Below the pieces are notes generated by a model. That model saw only the letters and a list, made by a program, of their open reading frames with translations. It did no database searches and was not told the DNA's origin. Shown piece by piece: positions 34,792 to 42,479 of a stretch of 64,000 nucleotides of DNA. The stretch spans positions 544,258 to 608,257 of the forward strand of contig NZ_CANMTE010000002.1 of NCBI RefSeq assembly GCF_947500795.1. The letters run 5' to 3'. Position numbers and translations under genes: made by a program. This DNA comes from an uncultured Gelidibacter sp. Lineage in GTDB: Bacteria > Bacteroidota > Bacteroidia > Flavobacteriales > Flavobacteriaceae. The first letter of the stretch is position 1, and the number at the start of each line of letters is the position of its first letter.

Positions 34792-34832
34792 CAAATGTAC
34801 GGCAGGAAACTTTAAAAACAAAAAGAGTTTCC
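34792..34832 (-). promoter_or_regulatory. Promoter and TetR-type operator of the efflux operon
   Basis: On the minus strand TTG (34821-34819), a 19-nt spacer and TACATTTG (34799-34792) form a good promoter with a leader of only about 6 nt. The inverted repeat GGAAACT-N14-AGTTTCC (34805-34832) covers the -33 element, the expected place for autorepression by the TetR protein. Confidence 0.6.
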
Positions 34833-34867
34833 AAAGTTTAATAGATATTTAATATCAGATTATAGGC

Positions 34868-34899
34868 TTGTTTTACTAAGGAGAATTGCCTTATTTTTG
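34868..34899 (+). promoter_or_regulatory. Promoter of the polyprenyl synthase gene, apparently leaderless
   Basis: TTG at 34868-34870, a 21-nt spacer and TATTTTTG at 34892-34899. The ATG follows after exactly 4 nt. Confidence 0.65.
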
Positions 34900-34903
34900 T
34901 CCT

Positions 34904-35878
34904 ATGCAAAACATTTCATCATACCACACTGCCTTTGTCGCATATTTAGAAGATAAAATTCAAGTAAAGGAGCCTGCTACTTTATATGATCCCATTCATT
35001 ATTTTTTAGATTTGGGCGGCAAACGTTTACGTCCGCTATTGACCTTAATGACTGCTGATGCTTTTAATGGCGATTATAAACATGCGCTAAACGCTGCGTT
35101 GAGCATTGAGATTTTCCATAATTTCTCACTCATCCATGATGATATTATGGATGATGCGCCATTGCGTCGTGGACAGCATACGGTGCATGAAAAATGGGAT
35201 GTCAATACAGCTATTTTGTCGGGCGATGCGATGCTAATTATGGCGTATCAATTGTTTGAGTTTTATGATCCTCATACTTTCCGGGAATTGGCAAAATTGT
35301 TCAGTAAGACAGCTTTGGAGGTTTGCGAAGGCCAACAGTATGACATGGATTTTGAAACTCGAGATGATGTATCTGTAGAAGAATATCTTAAAATGATCGA
35401 GTTTAAAACGGCCGTGTTGGTTGGTGCTGCCATGAAAATGGGAGCGATTGTGGCTGGCGCATCACAAGAAGATCAAGACCATATTTATGAGTTTGGTCGC
35501 TTATTGGGCGTGGCATTTCAGCTACAAGATGATTATTTAGATGCTTTCGGTGATCCAGAATCGTTTGGAAAGCAAGTAGGTGGCGATATTATTGAAAACA
35601 AGAAAACTTTTTTATATTTGAAAGCACTCGAGTTTTCTACTGAAGAAGACCAGCTCCAATTGCAACATTTATTCGGAATTACGCCTACTGATGCTACGGA
35701 AAAGATAGAGACTGCAAAACAGATTTTTCAATCGAGCGGCTCTGCAGATGCGACGCGAAAAGAAATTGAGAATTATACAAATATGGCTTTTGCTGTGTTG
35801 GATGAACTTTCAATTCCTGAAGATAAAAAGGATTTATTGAAGGAATTTGGAAATGATTTAATGAATAGGAGGGTTTAA
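34904..35878 (+). CDS. Polyprenyl (farnesyl/geranylgeranyl/octaprenyl-type) diphosphate synthase
   Basis: 324 residues. It condenses isopentenyl diphosphate onto allylic diphosphates. The first Asp-rich motif is HDDIMDDAPLRRG near residue 83 and the second QDDYLDAFGD near 211; GGKRLRPLL precedes them. A TTG start 18 nt upstream is unlikely because it lies before the -7 box. Chain length cannot be told from sequence alone. Followed closely by a small gene of unknown function. Confidence 0.9.
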   Translation: MQNISSYHTAFVAYLEDKIQVKEPATLYDPIHYFLDLGGKRLRPLLTLMTADAFNGDYKHALNAALSIEIFHNFSLIHDDIMDDAPLRRGQHTVHEKWDVNTAILSGDAMLIMAYQLFEFYDPHTFRELAKLFSKTALEVCEGQQYDMDFETRDDVSVEEYLKMIEFKTAVLVGAAMKMGAIVAGASQEDQDHIYEFGRLLGVAFQLQDDYLDAFGDPESFGKQVGGDIIENKKTFLYLKALEFSTEEDQLQLQHLFGITPTDATEKIETAKQIFQSSGSADATRKEIENYTNMAFAVLDELSIPEDKKDLLKEFGNDLMNRRV

Positions 35879-35884
35879 ATAGTC

Positions 35885-36238
35885 ATGAAAGATTTACAAA
35901 CGTTTGACGATTTGGTGGTACAGGCAAATCAGCTTCAGCTGTATGCCAAGTTAGTGGAGCAGCTCAATAAAGATTTGGCTCTGGCAAACATCGATTTGGA
36001 GTTTCACGACGATGTTTTGCCTACAAGCTTAAAACTGATGCTCCATGAAAAGGTTTACGACCTTATTCAGAATAAATTTATGGAGTATTTGAATTTGCTC
36101 TATATTGTTGATGTTTCCGAAGATAAAATCAGAGCGTTAGATGGCAATGATGTTTTGCAAATGTCAGAGAATGTGACGTTTTTAATTCTAAAAAGGGAAT
36201 GGCAAAAGGTGTATTATAAAAACCAATATTCTTCCTAA
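35885..36238 (+). CDS. Small conserved-looking protein of unknown function
   Basis: 117 residues, predicted soluble and helical, acidic, with no signal peptide or known motif. It starts 6 nt after the polyprenyl synthase stop, so it is probably translated from the same transcript. I do not recognise the family. Codon use resembles its neighbours. Confidence 0.6.
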   Translation: MKDLQTFDDLVVQANQLQLYAKLVEQLNKDLALANIDLEFHDDVLPTSLKLMLHEKVYDLIQNKFMEYLNLLYIVDVSEDKIRALDGNDVLQMSENVTFLILKREWQKVYYKNQYSS

Positions 36239-36250
36239 AAGCTTTAAGAG

Positions 36251-36784
36251 TTAAAAATACACCCTTACAAAAGGCGCCCAAGGATCGGCATAAATACTCT
36301 TGTCCTTGTCATAAAGCACATCATATCTAATGCCTACGGCAACATTTCGAGTCCGGTAACCCGCGCCAAGAAAAAGTGCTGGATACCAATAATTATCATT
36401 AGGAATCCCAAGTCTATCATCCCAATTTCTGCTGACATTCAATTCCTCAAATTCTGCAGATAGTTGAATGGCTTGAATCGGATTGTACAAACCAATAAGA
36501 CTTCCACCAAAAACAGTCGATTTATAAAAGTCTTTCTTTTTGTTATAAGTGCCGTTAAGTCCGACGCCCAAAGCCACTTGATCATTAAATTCATAAATAG
36601 CACTCGGCGCTAGCGTTCCACTAAAAAAACCATCACCAAAACTCAAACCGATGCCACCACCAAAACGGACATGACTCCAAAAATCAGATTTGGGAGGCGT
36701 AGTGTTTAATTGTGCCACTGAAGTAAAGGAAAATGACATTATTAAAAGACAAATAAATAGGTTTTTATGCAAAGGAAATCTCAT
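36251..36784 (-). CDS. Small outer-membrane beta-barrel protein
   Basis: 177 residues with a signal peptide (cleavage near FTSVAQ) and about eight amphipathic strands rich in Gly and Tyr (GGGIGLSFGDGFFSG, ALFLGAGYRTRNVAVGIRYD) ending in an aromatic residue (FVRVYF). Homologues next to sucA are sometimes labelled alpha-ketoglutarate decarboxylase, almost certainly by transfer from the neighbour; nothing here suggests an enzyme. Confidence 0.65.
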   Translation of the reverse strand: MRFPLHKNLFICLLIMSFSFTSVAQLNTTPPKSDFWSHVRFGGGIGLSFGDGFFSGTLAPSAIYEFNDQVALGVGLNGTYNKKKDFYKSTVFGGSLIGLYNPIQAIQLSAEFEELNVSRNWDDRLGIPNDNYWYPALFLGAGYRTRNVAVGIRYDVLYDKDKSIYADPWAPFVRVYF

Positions 36785-36861
36785 AAATTTTGTATTATGT
36801 TTATCGATACACTTATATCATATAAATATACTAAAAGCAATTCTTATTTTAGTAAAAGTTG

Positions 36862-36869
36862 TATTTTTG
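36862..36869 (+). promoter_or_regulatory. -7 box of sucAB
   Basis: TATTTTTG fits TAnnTTTG and lies 36 nt before the sucA ATG. No well-spaced TTG is seen upstream. Confidence 0.4.
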
Positions 36870-36905
36870 ACTAAAATTTGAAAACATCTGAACGTTTTAC
36901 AAAAA

Positions 36906-39668
36906 ATGATGGATAAATATTCCTTTTTAAACGCCGCTCACTCAGCACACTTCGCTGAATTATACGATCAATATTTACAATATCCGGATTCTGTTGAACC
37001 AAGCTGGAGAGCCTTCTTTCAAGGTTTCGATTTTGGATCAGAAAACAGTGACGCCACTTACGTTGATGGCGAGTCTTGTATCTCTCCTGAAGTTCCTGAG
37101 CACATGCAAAAGGAATTCAATGTGGTACGCTTAATTGATGGGTACAGAAATAGAGGTCATTTATTTACAAAAACCAACCCTGTTAGAGAACGCCGTAAAT
37201 ACGAGCCTACTTTGGCAATTGAGAATTTCGGTCTTCATAAGGAAGATCTTAAAACGGTTTTTTCTGCTGGAGAGATCCTCGGGACTGGACCTCTAACGTT
37301 AGAGAGCATTATTGAACATCTTGAGAAGATTTATTGTTCTTCTATAGGTGTGGAATATATGTATATCCGCAATCCTAAAGAAATTGAATGGATTCAGAAA
37401 AAACTGAACGTTAACGATAACCAGCCGAAATTTTCTACAGATCAGAAAAAACATATCCTTACAAAACTTAACGAAGCCGTTTCTTTTGAAAGCTTCTTGC
37501 ATACAAAATATGTAGGGCAAAAACGTTTTTCATTGGAAGGAGGAGAGTCTTTAATTCCTGCATTGGACACGCTTATTGAAAATGCTGCCGAAGTTGGTGT
37601 TAAGGAATTTGTTATGGGAATGGCGCATCGTGGCCGTTTGAGCACATTGATCAATATTTTCGGAAAATCAGCAAAAGATATCTTTAGCGAGTTTGATGGA
37701 AAAGATTATGAGCAGGAAATTTTTGATGGTGATGTTAAGTATCACTTAGGCTGGACAAGCGATAGAGAATCAAAAGGAGGAAAGAAAATAAACTTGAATA
37801 TTGCTCCAAACCCTTCGCATTTAGAAACGGTAGGTGCCGTAGTTGAAGGAATCGCGAGAGCAAAACAAGACGATAAATATAGTGATAACCCATCTCAAGT
37901 ATTGCCAATTATTGTGCATGGAGATGCTGCAATTGCAGGTCAAGGGTTGGTGTATGAAGTAATTCAAATGGTGAATTTGGATGGCTACAAAACCAGTGGA
38001 ACTATACATATTGTGGTGAATAATCAAATCGGGTTTACCACAAACTATTTAGATGCACGTTCTAGTACCTATTGTACTGATGTTGCAAAAGTGACATTGT
38101 CGCCAGTATTACATGTTAATGCTGATGACGTTGAGGCTGTAGTACACGCCATGTTGTTCGCCTTAGATTTTAGAATGACATTTAAACGCGATGTGTTTAT
38201 TGATCTTTTAGGCTATAGAAAATATGGTCATAATGAAGGTGATGAACCTCGTTTTACACAACCTAAATTATATAAAGCGATTGCGAAGCATGAAAATCCG
38301 AGAGATATTTATGCAGCAAAACTTATAAAAGATGGCATCGTTGATAAGGATTTTGTTCAAAAAATTGAAGAATCTTACAAAGCGAGCTTAGAGGAAGAAT
38401 TGGAAGATTCCCGCAAGCAGGAAAAAACTGTAATTACCCCATTTATGCAAGATGAATGGACAGGTTTTGAAACTGCTGACGAGAATAGAATGATGGAAGA
38501 TGTGGATACTACTTTTTCTGAAGAGAAATTAGGAGAAATTGCTGATGTAATTTCTACTTTACCATCAGATAAAAAATTCATCCGTAAAATTGAACGTCTA
38601 GTCAAGTCTCGTAAAACAATGTTCGATGAGAATAAATTGGATTGGGCAATGGCGGAGCATTTGGCTTACGGTACTTTGTTGGCAGAAGGTCATGATGTGC
38701 GTATGTCAGGACAGGATGTTGAGCGTGGTACATTCTCTCACCGTCACGCTGTGGTTAAGGTTGAAGATAGTGAAGAAGAGATCGTACTGTTGAATCATAT
38801 TAGTGATAAACAAGGTAAATTCTATATTTACAACTCGTTACTTTCTGAGTATGGTGTGGTTGGTTTTGACTATGGTTATGCTATGGCAAGTCCGAAAACA
38901 CTAACTATTTGGGAAGCGCAGTTTGGAGATTTCAGTAATGGTGCACAAATTATGTTAGACCAATATATCTCTGCTGCAGAAGATAAATGGAAGTTGCAAA
39001 ACGGATTGGTAATGCTATTACCACACGGTTATGAAGGTCAAGGTGCAGAGCATTCTTCAGCCCGTATGGAGCGTTATTTACAGTTGTGTGCTAGTGATAA
39101 TATGTATGTTGCAGATTGTACAACACCTGCAAACATGTACCATTTGTTGAGAAGACAGGTAAAGGCTAACTTTAGAAAACCGTTGATCATTTTCACACCT
39201 AAGAGTTTATTGCGTCATCCATTAGTGGTGTCGTCTGTTGATGAATTTGCAAACGGAAGTTTCCAAATGGTCATTGATGATAAACAAGCAGAAGTTGATA
39301 AGATAAAAACACTTGTTTTTGTTACTGGTAAATTCTACTATGATCTTTTAGAGGTCAAAGAAGAGCAGAAGAGAGATGATGTTGCTTTGGTAAGAATTGA
39401 GCAATTGTTCCCATTACCAGCAAAACAGATGCGTGAGATTTTAAAGAAATATAAAAACGCTGATGATGTTGTTTGGGCACAAGAGGAACCACGTAACATG
39501 GGGGCTTACAGCTTTATGATGATGCATTTTGAAGAGTCTAAATCATTTAGAATTGCTTCTAGACGTGCTTATGGTGCGCCAGCAGCGGGAAGTTCAACAC
39601 GTTCTAAACGTCGTCATAAAGAAGTGATTGACTATGTCTTTGACAAAACAAAAAATAACCAACGATAA
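36906..39668 (+). CDS. sucA: 2-oxoglutarate dehydrogenase E1 component
   Basis: 920 residues. The thiamine-diphosphate enzyme of the TCA cycle decarboxylates 2-oxoglutarate. The N-terminal E2-binding helix (HSAHFAELYDQYLQYPDSVE), MAHRGRLSTL near residue 240, the ThDP motif HGDAAIAGQG near 338 and a C-terminal QEEPRNMGAY are all present. The start has two adjacent ATG codons. sucB follows after 72 nt. Confidence 0.97.
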   Translation: MMDKYSFLNAAHSAHFAELYDQYLQYPDSVEPSWRAFFQGFDFGSENSDATYVDGESCISPEVPEHMQKEFNVVRLIDGYRNRGHLFTKTNPVRERRKYEPTLAIENFGLHKEDLKTVFSAGEILGTGPLTLESIIEHLEKIYCSSIGVEYMYIRNPKEIEWIQKKLNVNDNQPKFSTDQKKHILTKLNEAVSFESFLHTKYVGQKRFSLEGGESLIPALDTLIENAAEVGVKEFVMGMAHRGRLSTLINIFGKSAKDIFSEFDGKDYEQEIFDGDVKYHLGWTSDRESKGGKKINLNIAPNPSHLETVGAVVEGIARAKQDDKYSDNPSQVLPIIVHGDAAIAGQGLVYEVIQMVNLDGYKTSGTIHIVVNNQIGFTTNYLDARSSTYCTDVAKVTLSPVLHVNADDVEAVVHAMLFALDFRMTFKRDVFIDLLGYRKYGHNEGDEPRFTQPKLYKAIAKHENPRDIYAAKLIKDGIVDKDFVQKIEESYKASLEEELEDSRKQEKTVITPFMQDEWTGFETADENRMMEDVDTTFSEEKLGEIADVISTLPSDKKFIRKIERLVKSRKTMFDENKLDWAMAEHLAYGTLLAEGHDVRMSGQDVERGTFSHRHAVVKVEDSEEEIVLLNHISDKQGKFYIYNSLLSEYGVVGFDYGYAMASPKTLTIWEAQFGDFSNGAQIMLDQYISAAEDKWKLQNGLVMLLPHGYEGQGAEHSSARMERYLQLCASDNMYVADCTTPANMYHLLRRQVKANFRKPLIIFTPKSLLRHPLVVSSVDEFANGSFQMVIDDKQAEVDKIKTLVFVTGKFYYDLLEVKEEQKRDDVALVRIEQLFPLPAKQMREILKKYKNADDVVWAQEEPRNMGAYSFMMMHFEESKSFRIASRRAYGAPAAGSSTRSKRRHKEVIDYVFDKTKNNQR

Positions 39669-39740
39669 AAATTAAAATACTCCTGCTTTGGCGGGAATTC
39701 AACAACGCAAACCAATAGGTTACAAAAAACAATAAGAACT

Positions 39741-40991
39741 ATGATTTTAGAAATGAAAGTTCCTTCACCAGGAGAGTCCATTACAGAGGTAGAAATTGCA
39801 ACTTGGTTAGTTGCAGATGGCGATTATGTAGAAAAAGATCAGGCTATTGCTGAGGTAGATAGTGATAAGGCCACTTTAGAGCTTCCAGCTGAGGCCAGCG
39901 GAATTATTACATTAAAGGCAGAAGAAGGTGATGCTGTTGCCGTTGGTGAAGTGGTATGTTTAATAGATACGTCTGCTGAAAAACCAGGAGGTGGATCAGA
40001 TGACAAAGCGCCTTCAGGTGATGAAGGTTCTGGTGATAAAAATGTTGAAAAAGAATTGGCTACTGAGCAAAAAGAAACTCCAAAGGAGGAAGCTAAGCCA
40101 GCAGCAAAAACATATGCTACAGGAGTTGCTAGCCCTGCAGCTAAAAAAGTATTAGCTGAAAAGAATATGTCAGCTTCAGATGTTAGCGGTACAGGCAAAG
40201 ATGGCCGTATCACTAAAGATGATGCTGTAAAAGCTGTTCCGTCAATGGGGACGCCTTCAGGTGGAAGCCGTGGGGAATCACGTTCAAGATTATCTATGTT
40301 GCGTCGTAAAGTTGCAGAACGTTTGGTGTCGGCTAAAAACGAAACCGCGATGTTGACCACTTTCAATGAAGTGGATATGACTGCAATCTTTAAATTACGT
40401 GAAGAATATAAAGAAACCTTCAAAAGCAAACATGGTGTTGGTTTAGGCTTTATGAGTTTCTTTACATTGGCAGCGGTTAGAGCATTAAAATTATACCCTG
40501 CAGTAAACTCTATGATCGATGGTCAGGAAATGTTAAGTTTTGATTTTTGCGATATCAGTATTGCAGTATCAGGACCTAAAGGTTTAATGGTTCCGGTGAT
40601 TAGAAATGCTGAAAACTTAACTTTTAGAGGCGTTGAAGCTGAAGTAAAACGTTTGGCAATTAGAGCTCGTGATGGTCAGATTACTGTAGATGAAATGACT
40701 GGCGGAACATTTACTATTTCTAACGGTGGTGTTTTTGGAAGTATGTTATCTACCCCAATCATCAATCCTCCACAAAGTGCAATTTTAGGAATGCACAACA
40801 TCGTGGAGCGTCCTGTGGCTATAGATGGTCATGTGGAAATCAGACCAATTATGTACTTAGCAGTATCTTATGACCACAGAATTATTGATGGTAAAGAAAG
40901 TGTAGGTTTCTTAGTCGCTATTAAAGAAGCGCTTGAGAACCCGACAGAGTTGTTAATGGATAATGATGTTAAGAGAGCATTGGAGTTATAG
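39741..40991 (+). CDS. sucB: Dihydrolipoyl succinyltransferase (2-oxoglutarate dehydrogenase E2)
   Basis: 416 residues: an N-terminal lipoyl domain with the modified Lys in [12 protein letters not shown] (about residue 43), a Pro/Glu/Lys-rich linker, a peripheral-subunit-binding domain ([14 protein letters not shown]) and the catalytic domain with [13 protein letters not shown] near residue 377. It transfers the succinyl group to CoA. It forms an operon with sucA and ends at a hairpin. Confidence 0.97.
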   Translation: MILEMKVPSPGESITEVEIATWLVADGDYVEKDQAIAEVDSDKATLELPAEASGIITLKAEEGDAVAVGEVVCLIDTSAEKPGGGSDDKAPSGDEGSGDKNVEKELATEQKETPKEEAKPAAKTYATGVASPAAKKVLAEKNMSASDVSGTGKDGRITKDDAVKAVPSMGTPSGGSRGESRSRLSMLRRKVAERLVSAKNETAMLTTFNEVDMTAIFKLREEYKETFKSKHGVGLGFMSFFTLAAVRALKLYPAVNSMIDGQEMLSFDFCDISIAVSGPKGLMVPVIRNAENLTFRGVEAEVKRLAIRARDGQITVDEMTGGTFTISNGGVFGSMLSTPIINPPQSAILGMHNIVERPVAIDGHVEIRPIMYLAVSYDHRIIDGKESVGFLVAIKEALENPTELLMDNDVKRALEL

Positions 40992-41014
40992 ATCACACCA
41001 ATTTATTTAATATA

Positions 41015-41048
41015 AAAAAGGGGCGCTTTGTATGAAGTGGCCCTTTTT
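41015..41048. terminator. Bidirectional terminator after sucB
   Basis: AAAAAGGG pairs with CCCTTTTT across an 18-nt interior that may partly pair. T-runs on both strands allow it also to end the transcript of the leftward 33-residue peptide gene. Confidence 0.65.
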
Positions 41049-41069
41049 ATATGGTCATGTTTTATCAAT

Positions 41070-41171
41070 CTAAAAGAAAGCGACGATAATATTTGCTGTT
41101 ATAATCAAAATCGCACTTACTATCAGAGCTACAATTAAGGTCTTGTTGATAGGTTTTGTGGTGTTTTTCAT
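41070..41171 (-). CDS. 33-residue single-span membrane peptide, copy 1
   Basis: A 102-nt gene. The peptide has a short polar N-terminus (MKNTTKPINK) and one hydrophobic span of about 20 residues, ending AFF. It aligns without gaps with the peptide at 41554-41655: M1, K2, I8, N9, L16, I17, S19, I21, I24, N27, I28, V30, F32 and F33 are identical. An in-frame ATG at 41282 would give 70 residues, but it lies before the likely transcription start and the extra part is not shared by copy 2. The gene lies about 90 nt downstream of promoter module C. Family unknown to me. Confidence 0.6.
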   Translation of the reverse strand: MKNTTKPINKTLIVALIVSAILIITANIIVAFF

Positions 41172-41263
41172 GATTAACGATTGTAAAGATTTGCTTTTTG
41201 AAGTCCGATTTTTGCGAAGTAACCAATTACCTTGGATGCAACCCCTTTGCTGACTCAGGTTTT

Positions 41264-41317
41264 CAAATGTAAATTTCAGCATTCAGATGATGCAAAACAA
41301 TACGTAGAGCTACGTAT
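41264..41317 (-). promoter_or_regulatory. Promoter module C: 7-2-7 palindrome plus -7 box
   Basis: The palindrome ATACGTAG-AG-CTACGTAT is at 41300-41317. On the minus strand TACATTTG (41271-41264) is a perfect -7 box, with a TTG 21 nt upstream (41295-41293). The palindrome would sit near -40 to -57, an activator position. TAAAnnTC at a fixed 22 nt from the palindrome is shared with modules A and B. Confidence 0.6.
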
Positions 41318-41346
41318 ATTTAGTTCGAAAGTGCTTAACATAATAA

Positions 41347-41374
41347 AGCCCTGAATCAATGACAATCCAGAGCT
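41347..41374 (-). ncRNA. RNA hairpin of unit B
   Basis: In the minus-strand transcript AGCTCTGGATT pairs fully with GATTCAGGGCT (11 bp, three G-U wobbles) around loop GTCATT. The tail is TTTATT, so termination would be weak. The stem is homologous to that at 41676-41707. The wobbles become C-A mismatches on the plus strand, which supports minus-strand transcription. Confidence 0.5.
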
Positions 41375-41403
41375 CTATAAAATAATTCCCCTAAGAATTA
41401 ATA

Positions 41404-41458
41404 GCAATGTAAATGTCGTGATATTTTCCCTTCTATACAATACGTAGAACTACGTATT
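41404..41458 (-). promoter_or_regulatory. Promoter module B: 7-2-7 palindrome plus weak -7 box
   Basis: The palindrome AATACGTAG-AA-CTACGTATT is at 41439-41458. TACATTGC (41411-41404, minus strand) is a near match to TAnnTTTG in the same place as the box of module C. GCTATTAAT begins 34 nt beyond the palindrome, exactly as in module A. The unit leads into the hairpin at 41347-41374, with no peptide gene directly after it. Confidence 0.5.
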
Positions 41459-41499
41459 TTTTAACTCAATTCGTAATTTTTTGACCTTAATGATAAAAA

Positions 41500-41532
41500 A
41501 AAAGCACATTCTGTCTCTCAGAATGTACTTTT
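41500..41532 (-). terminator. Terminator after peptide copy 2
   Basis: ACATTCTG/CAGAATGT is a perfect 8-bp stem, extended past one mismatch by AAAAG/CTTTT. A run of A on the plus strand gives the T-run on the minus strand. Confidence 0.8.
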
Positions 41533-41553
41533 CGTGTTAATTATATAAACTAA

Positions 41554-41655
41554 TTAAAAAAAGACCACTAGAATATTCATTGAAATAACCATTATAGAAC
41601 TAATGATTAATCCAATGTAAAAGAATGAATTGATAAAATGGGAATCTGATTTCAT
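41554..41655 (-). CDS. 33-residue single-span membrane peptide, copy 2
   Basis: A 102-nt gene, the same length as copy 1 at 41070-41171. The N-terminus MKSDSHFINS is polar, followed by a hydrophobic span and the shared end NILVVFF. It is followed by a good terminator, which supports it as a real transcription unit. A terminator-like hairpin (41676-41707) lies just before its ATG, so expression may depend on read-through. No family is recognised; possible roles include a membrane stress signal, a regulator of a membrane protein or a type I-like toxin. Confidence 0.6.
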   Translation of the reverse strand: MKSDSHFINSFFYIGLIISSIMVISMNILVVFF

Positions 41656-41670
41656 GATAATTGTCTTATT

Positions 41671-41707
41671 AAAAAAAGTTCCGAATCGATTGGGAAATCC
41701 AGAACTT
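41671..41707 (-). ncRNA. RNA hairpin and U-run of unit A (sRNA 3' end or attenuator)
   Basis: In the minus-strand transcript AAGTTCTGGATT pairs with GATTCGGAACTT (12 bp, three wobbles) around an 8-nt loop and is followed by five U. This is a typical intrinsic terminator. It would end a short RNA started by module A or attenuate peptide copy 2, whose ATG is 15 nt further on. Compared with unit B, one stem pair changes from T-A to C-G. Confidence 0.6.
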
Positions 41708-41769
41708 TACTTCTCCATACAAGAATGATTAATAGCAGGTTAAAGGTCGCTATTAAGACAGTATCAAAC

Positions 41770-41789
41770 AATACGTAAGACTACGTATT
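41770..41789 (-). promoter_or_regulatory. Palindrome of module A, overlapping the response-regulator stop codon
   Basis: AATACGTA-AGAC-TACGTATT. It is the third copy of the element at 41300-41317 and 41439-41458. The stop codon and last two sense codons of the response regulator (AAT ACG TAG) lie within it. GCTATTAAT and TAAAnnTC occur at the same distances as in module B. The -7 position is poorly conserved (TAACCTGC). Confidence 0.6.
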
Positions 41790-42416
41790 TTTTTCAAGGA
41801 ACTCCTCGTTTTCTTTAGCATAAAGGGCTAAACTGCCCTGTTTGGATTCTAATTCGAGTTTTTTTATGATATGGCTTTTATGTTTTTCGACGGTTCTACT
41901 CGAGGTGAAGAGGATGTTACCAATTTCTTTAGCCGTTTTATTTTGAGCAATAAGTCTTAACACTTCTTTTTCCATAGGTGTTAAGGTTTCCAATTCTTTA
42001 GGCGCTTCTTTTATTTCGAGATACTCGATAAGTTCAGGGCTAAAGTAAGACTGCCCATTTAAAACGGCAGCAATACAGTTTTCAATTTCTACAAGGGCAA
42101 ATTCTTTAAGGACATAGCCATAGATTTCAAGGGTTTTGGCTTGTTTATAGATGGCTTCGTCCTTCTCAAAAGTTATCAGTACAATTTTGGTAGGTAACTT
42201 TAAATCTTGGCATTTTTGTGCAATTTCTAGCCCTGTCATAAAAGGCATTTGGATGTCTAAAATGGCGATATCCGGTTGTTGCAACTGAATCATCTCAAAA
42301 GCTTCCCTGCCATCGGCAGCGCTACCAGTGAGATTGTATTGTTTTTCCGTTAAATAATCGGTGAGACCTTTAAGAATAAGGGGATGATCATCTGCTATAA
42401 TAATAGAGGCTTTCAT
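41781..42416 (-). CDS. NarL/LuxR-family response regulator without a neighbouring kinase
   Basis: 211 residues. The receiver domain has acidic residues D9 and D10, phospho-acceptor D54 (LDIQMP), T82 and K104, all intact. A LuxR-type helix-turn-helix follows (LTPMEKEVLRLIAQNKTAKEIG, SSRTVEKHKSHI). No histidine kinase is encoded nearby, so it is an orphan. The three 7-2-7 palindromes just downstream match the half-site spacing bound by NarL-family dimers, and I infer they are its targets. A short inverted repeat lies upstream at 42443-42457. Confidence 0.9.
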   Translation of the reverse strand: MKASIIIADDHPLILKGLTDYLTEKQYNLTGSAADGREAFEMIQLQQPDIAILDIQMPFMTGLEIAQKCQDLKLPTKIVLITFEKDEAIYKQAKTLEIYGYVLKEFALVEIENCIAAVLNGQSYFSPELIEYLEIKEAPKELETLTPMEKEVLRLIAQNKTAKEIGNILFTSSRTVEKHKSHIIKKLELESKQGSLALYAKENEEFLEKNT

Positions 42417-42442
42417 GTGCTATTTAATGCTGTTAGGGACTT

Positions 42443-42457
42443 GAAAGTACTACTTTC
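42443..42457. promoter_or_regulatory. Inverted repeat upstream of the response regulator
   Basis: GAAAGT-ACT-ACTTTC, with perfect 6-bp arms. It lies 27 nt before the regulator start; no clear -7 box is seen beside it. Confidence 0.3.
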
Positions 42458-42479
42458 TATCAAAACATTAAGAATAAAA

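Noticed and set aside
36251..36784. Alpha-ketoglutarate decarboxylase label for the small gene beside sucA
   Set aside because: The sequence is a signal peptide plus a beta-barrel with no enzyme motif; the label would come only from its neighbour.
41172..41282. N-terminal extension of the first 33-residue peptide to 70 residues
   Set aside because: The extra ATG lies upstream of the likely transcription start, and the second peptide copy has no such extension.
41339..41341. ATG after the unit B hairpin, opening a 21-codon frame (minus strand)
   Set aside because: The product is polar, unlike the two membrane peptides, and the frame runs through the module C palindrome; treated as non-coding.
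41729..41756. Perfect 8-bp inverted repeat TTAATAGC/GCTATTAA as an RNA hairpin in unit A
   Set aside because: By comparison with units B and C it straddles the promoter rather than lying in the transcript, and unit B keeps only one arm; not counted as an RNA structure.
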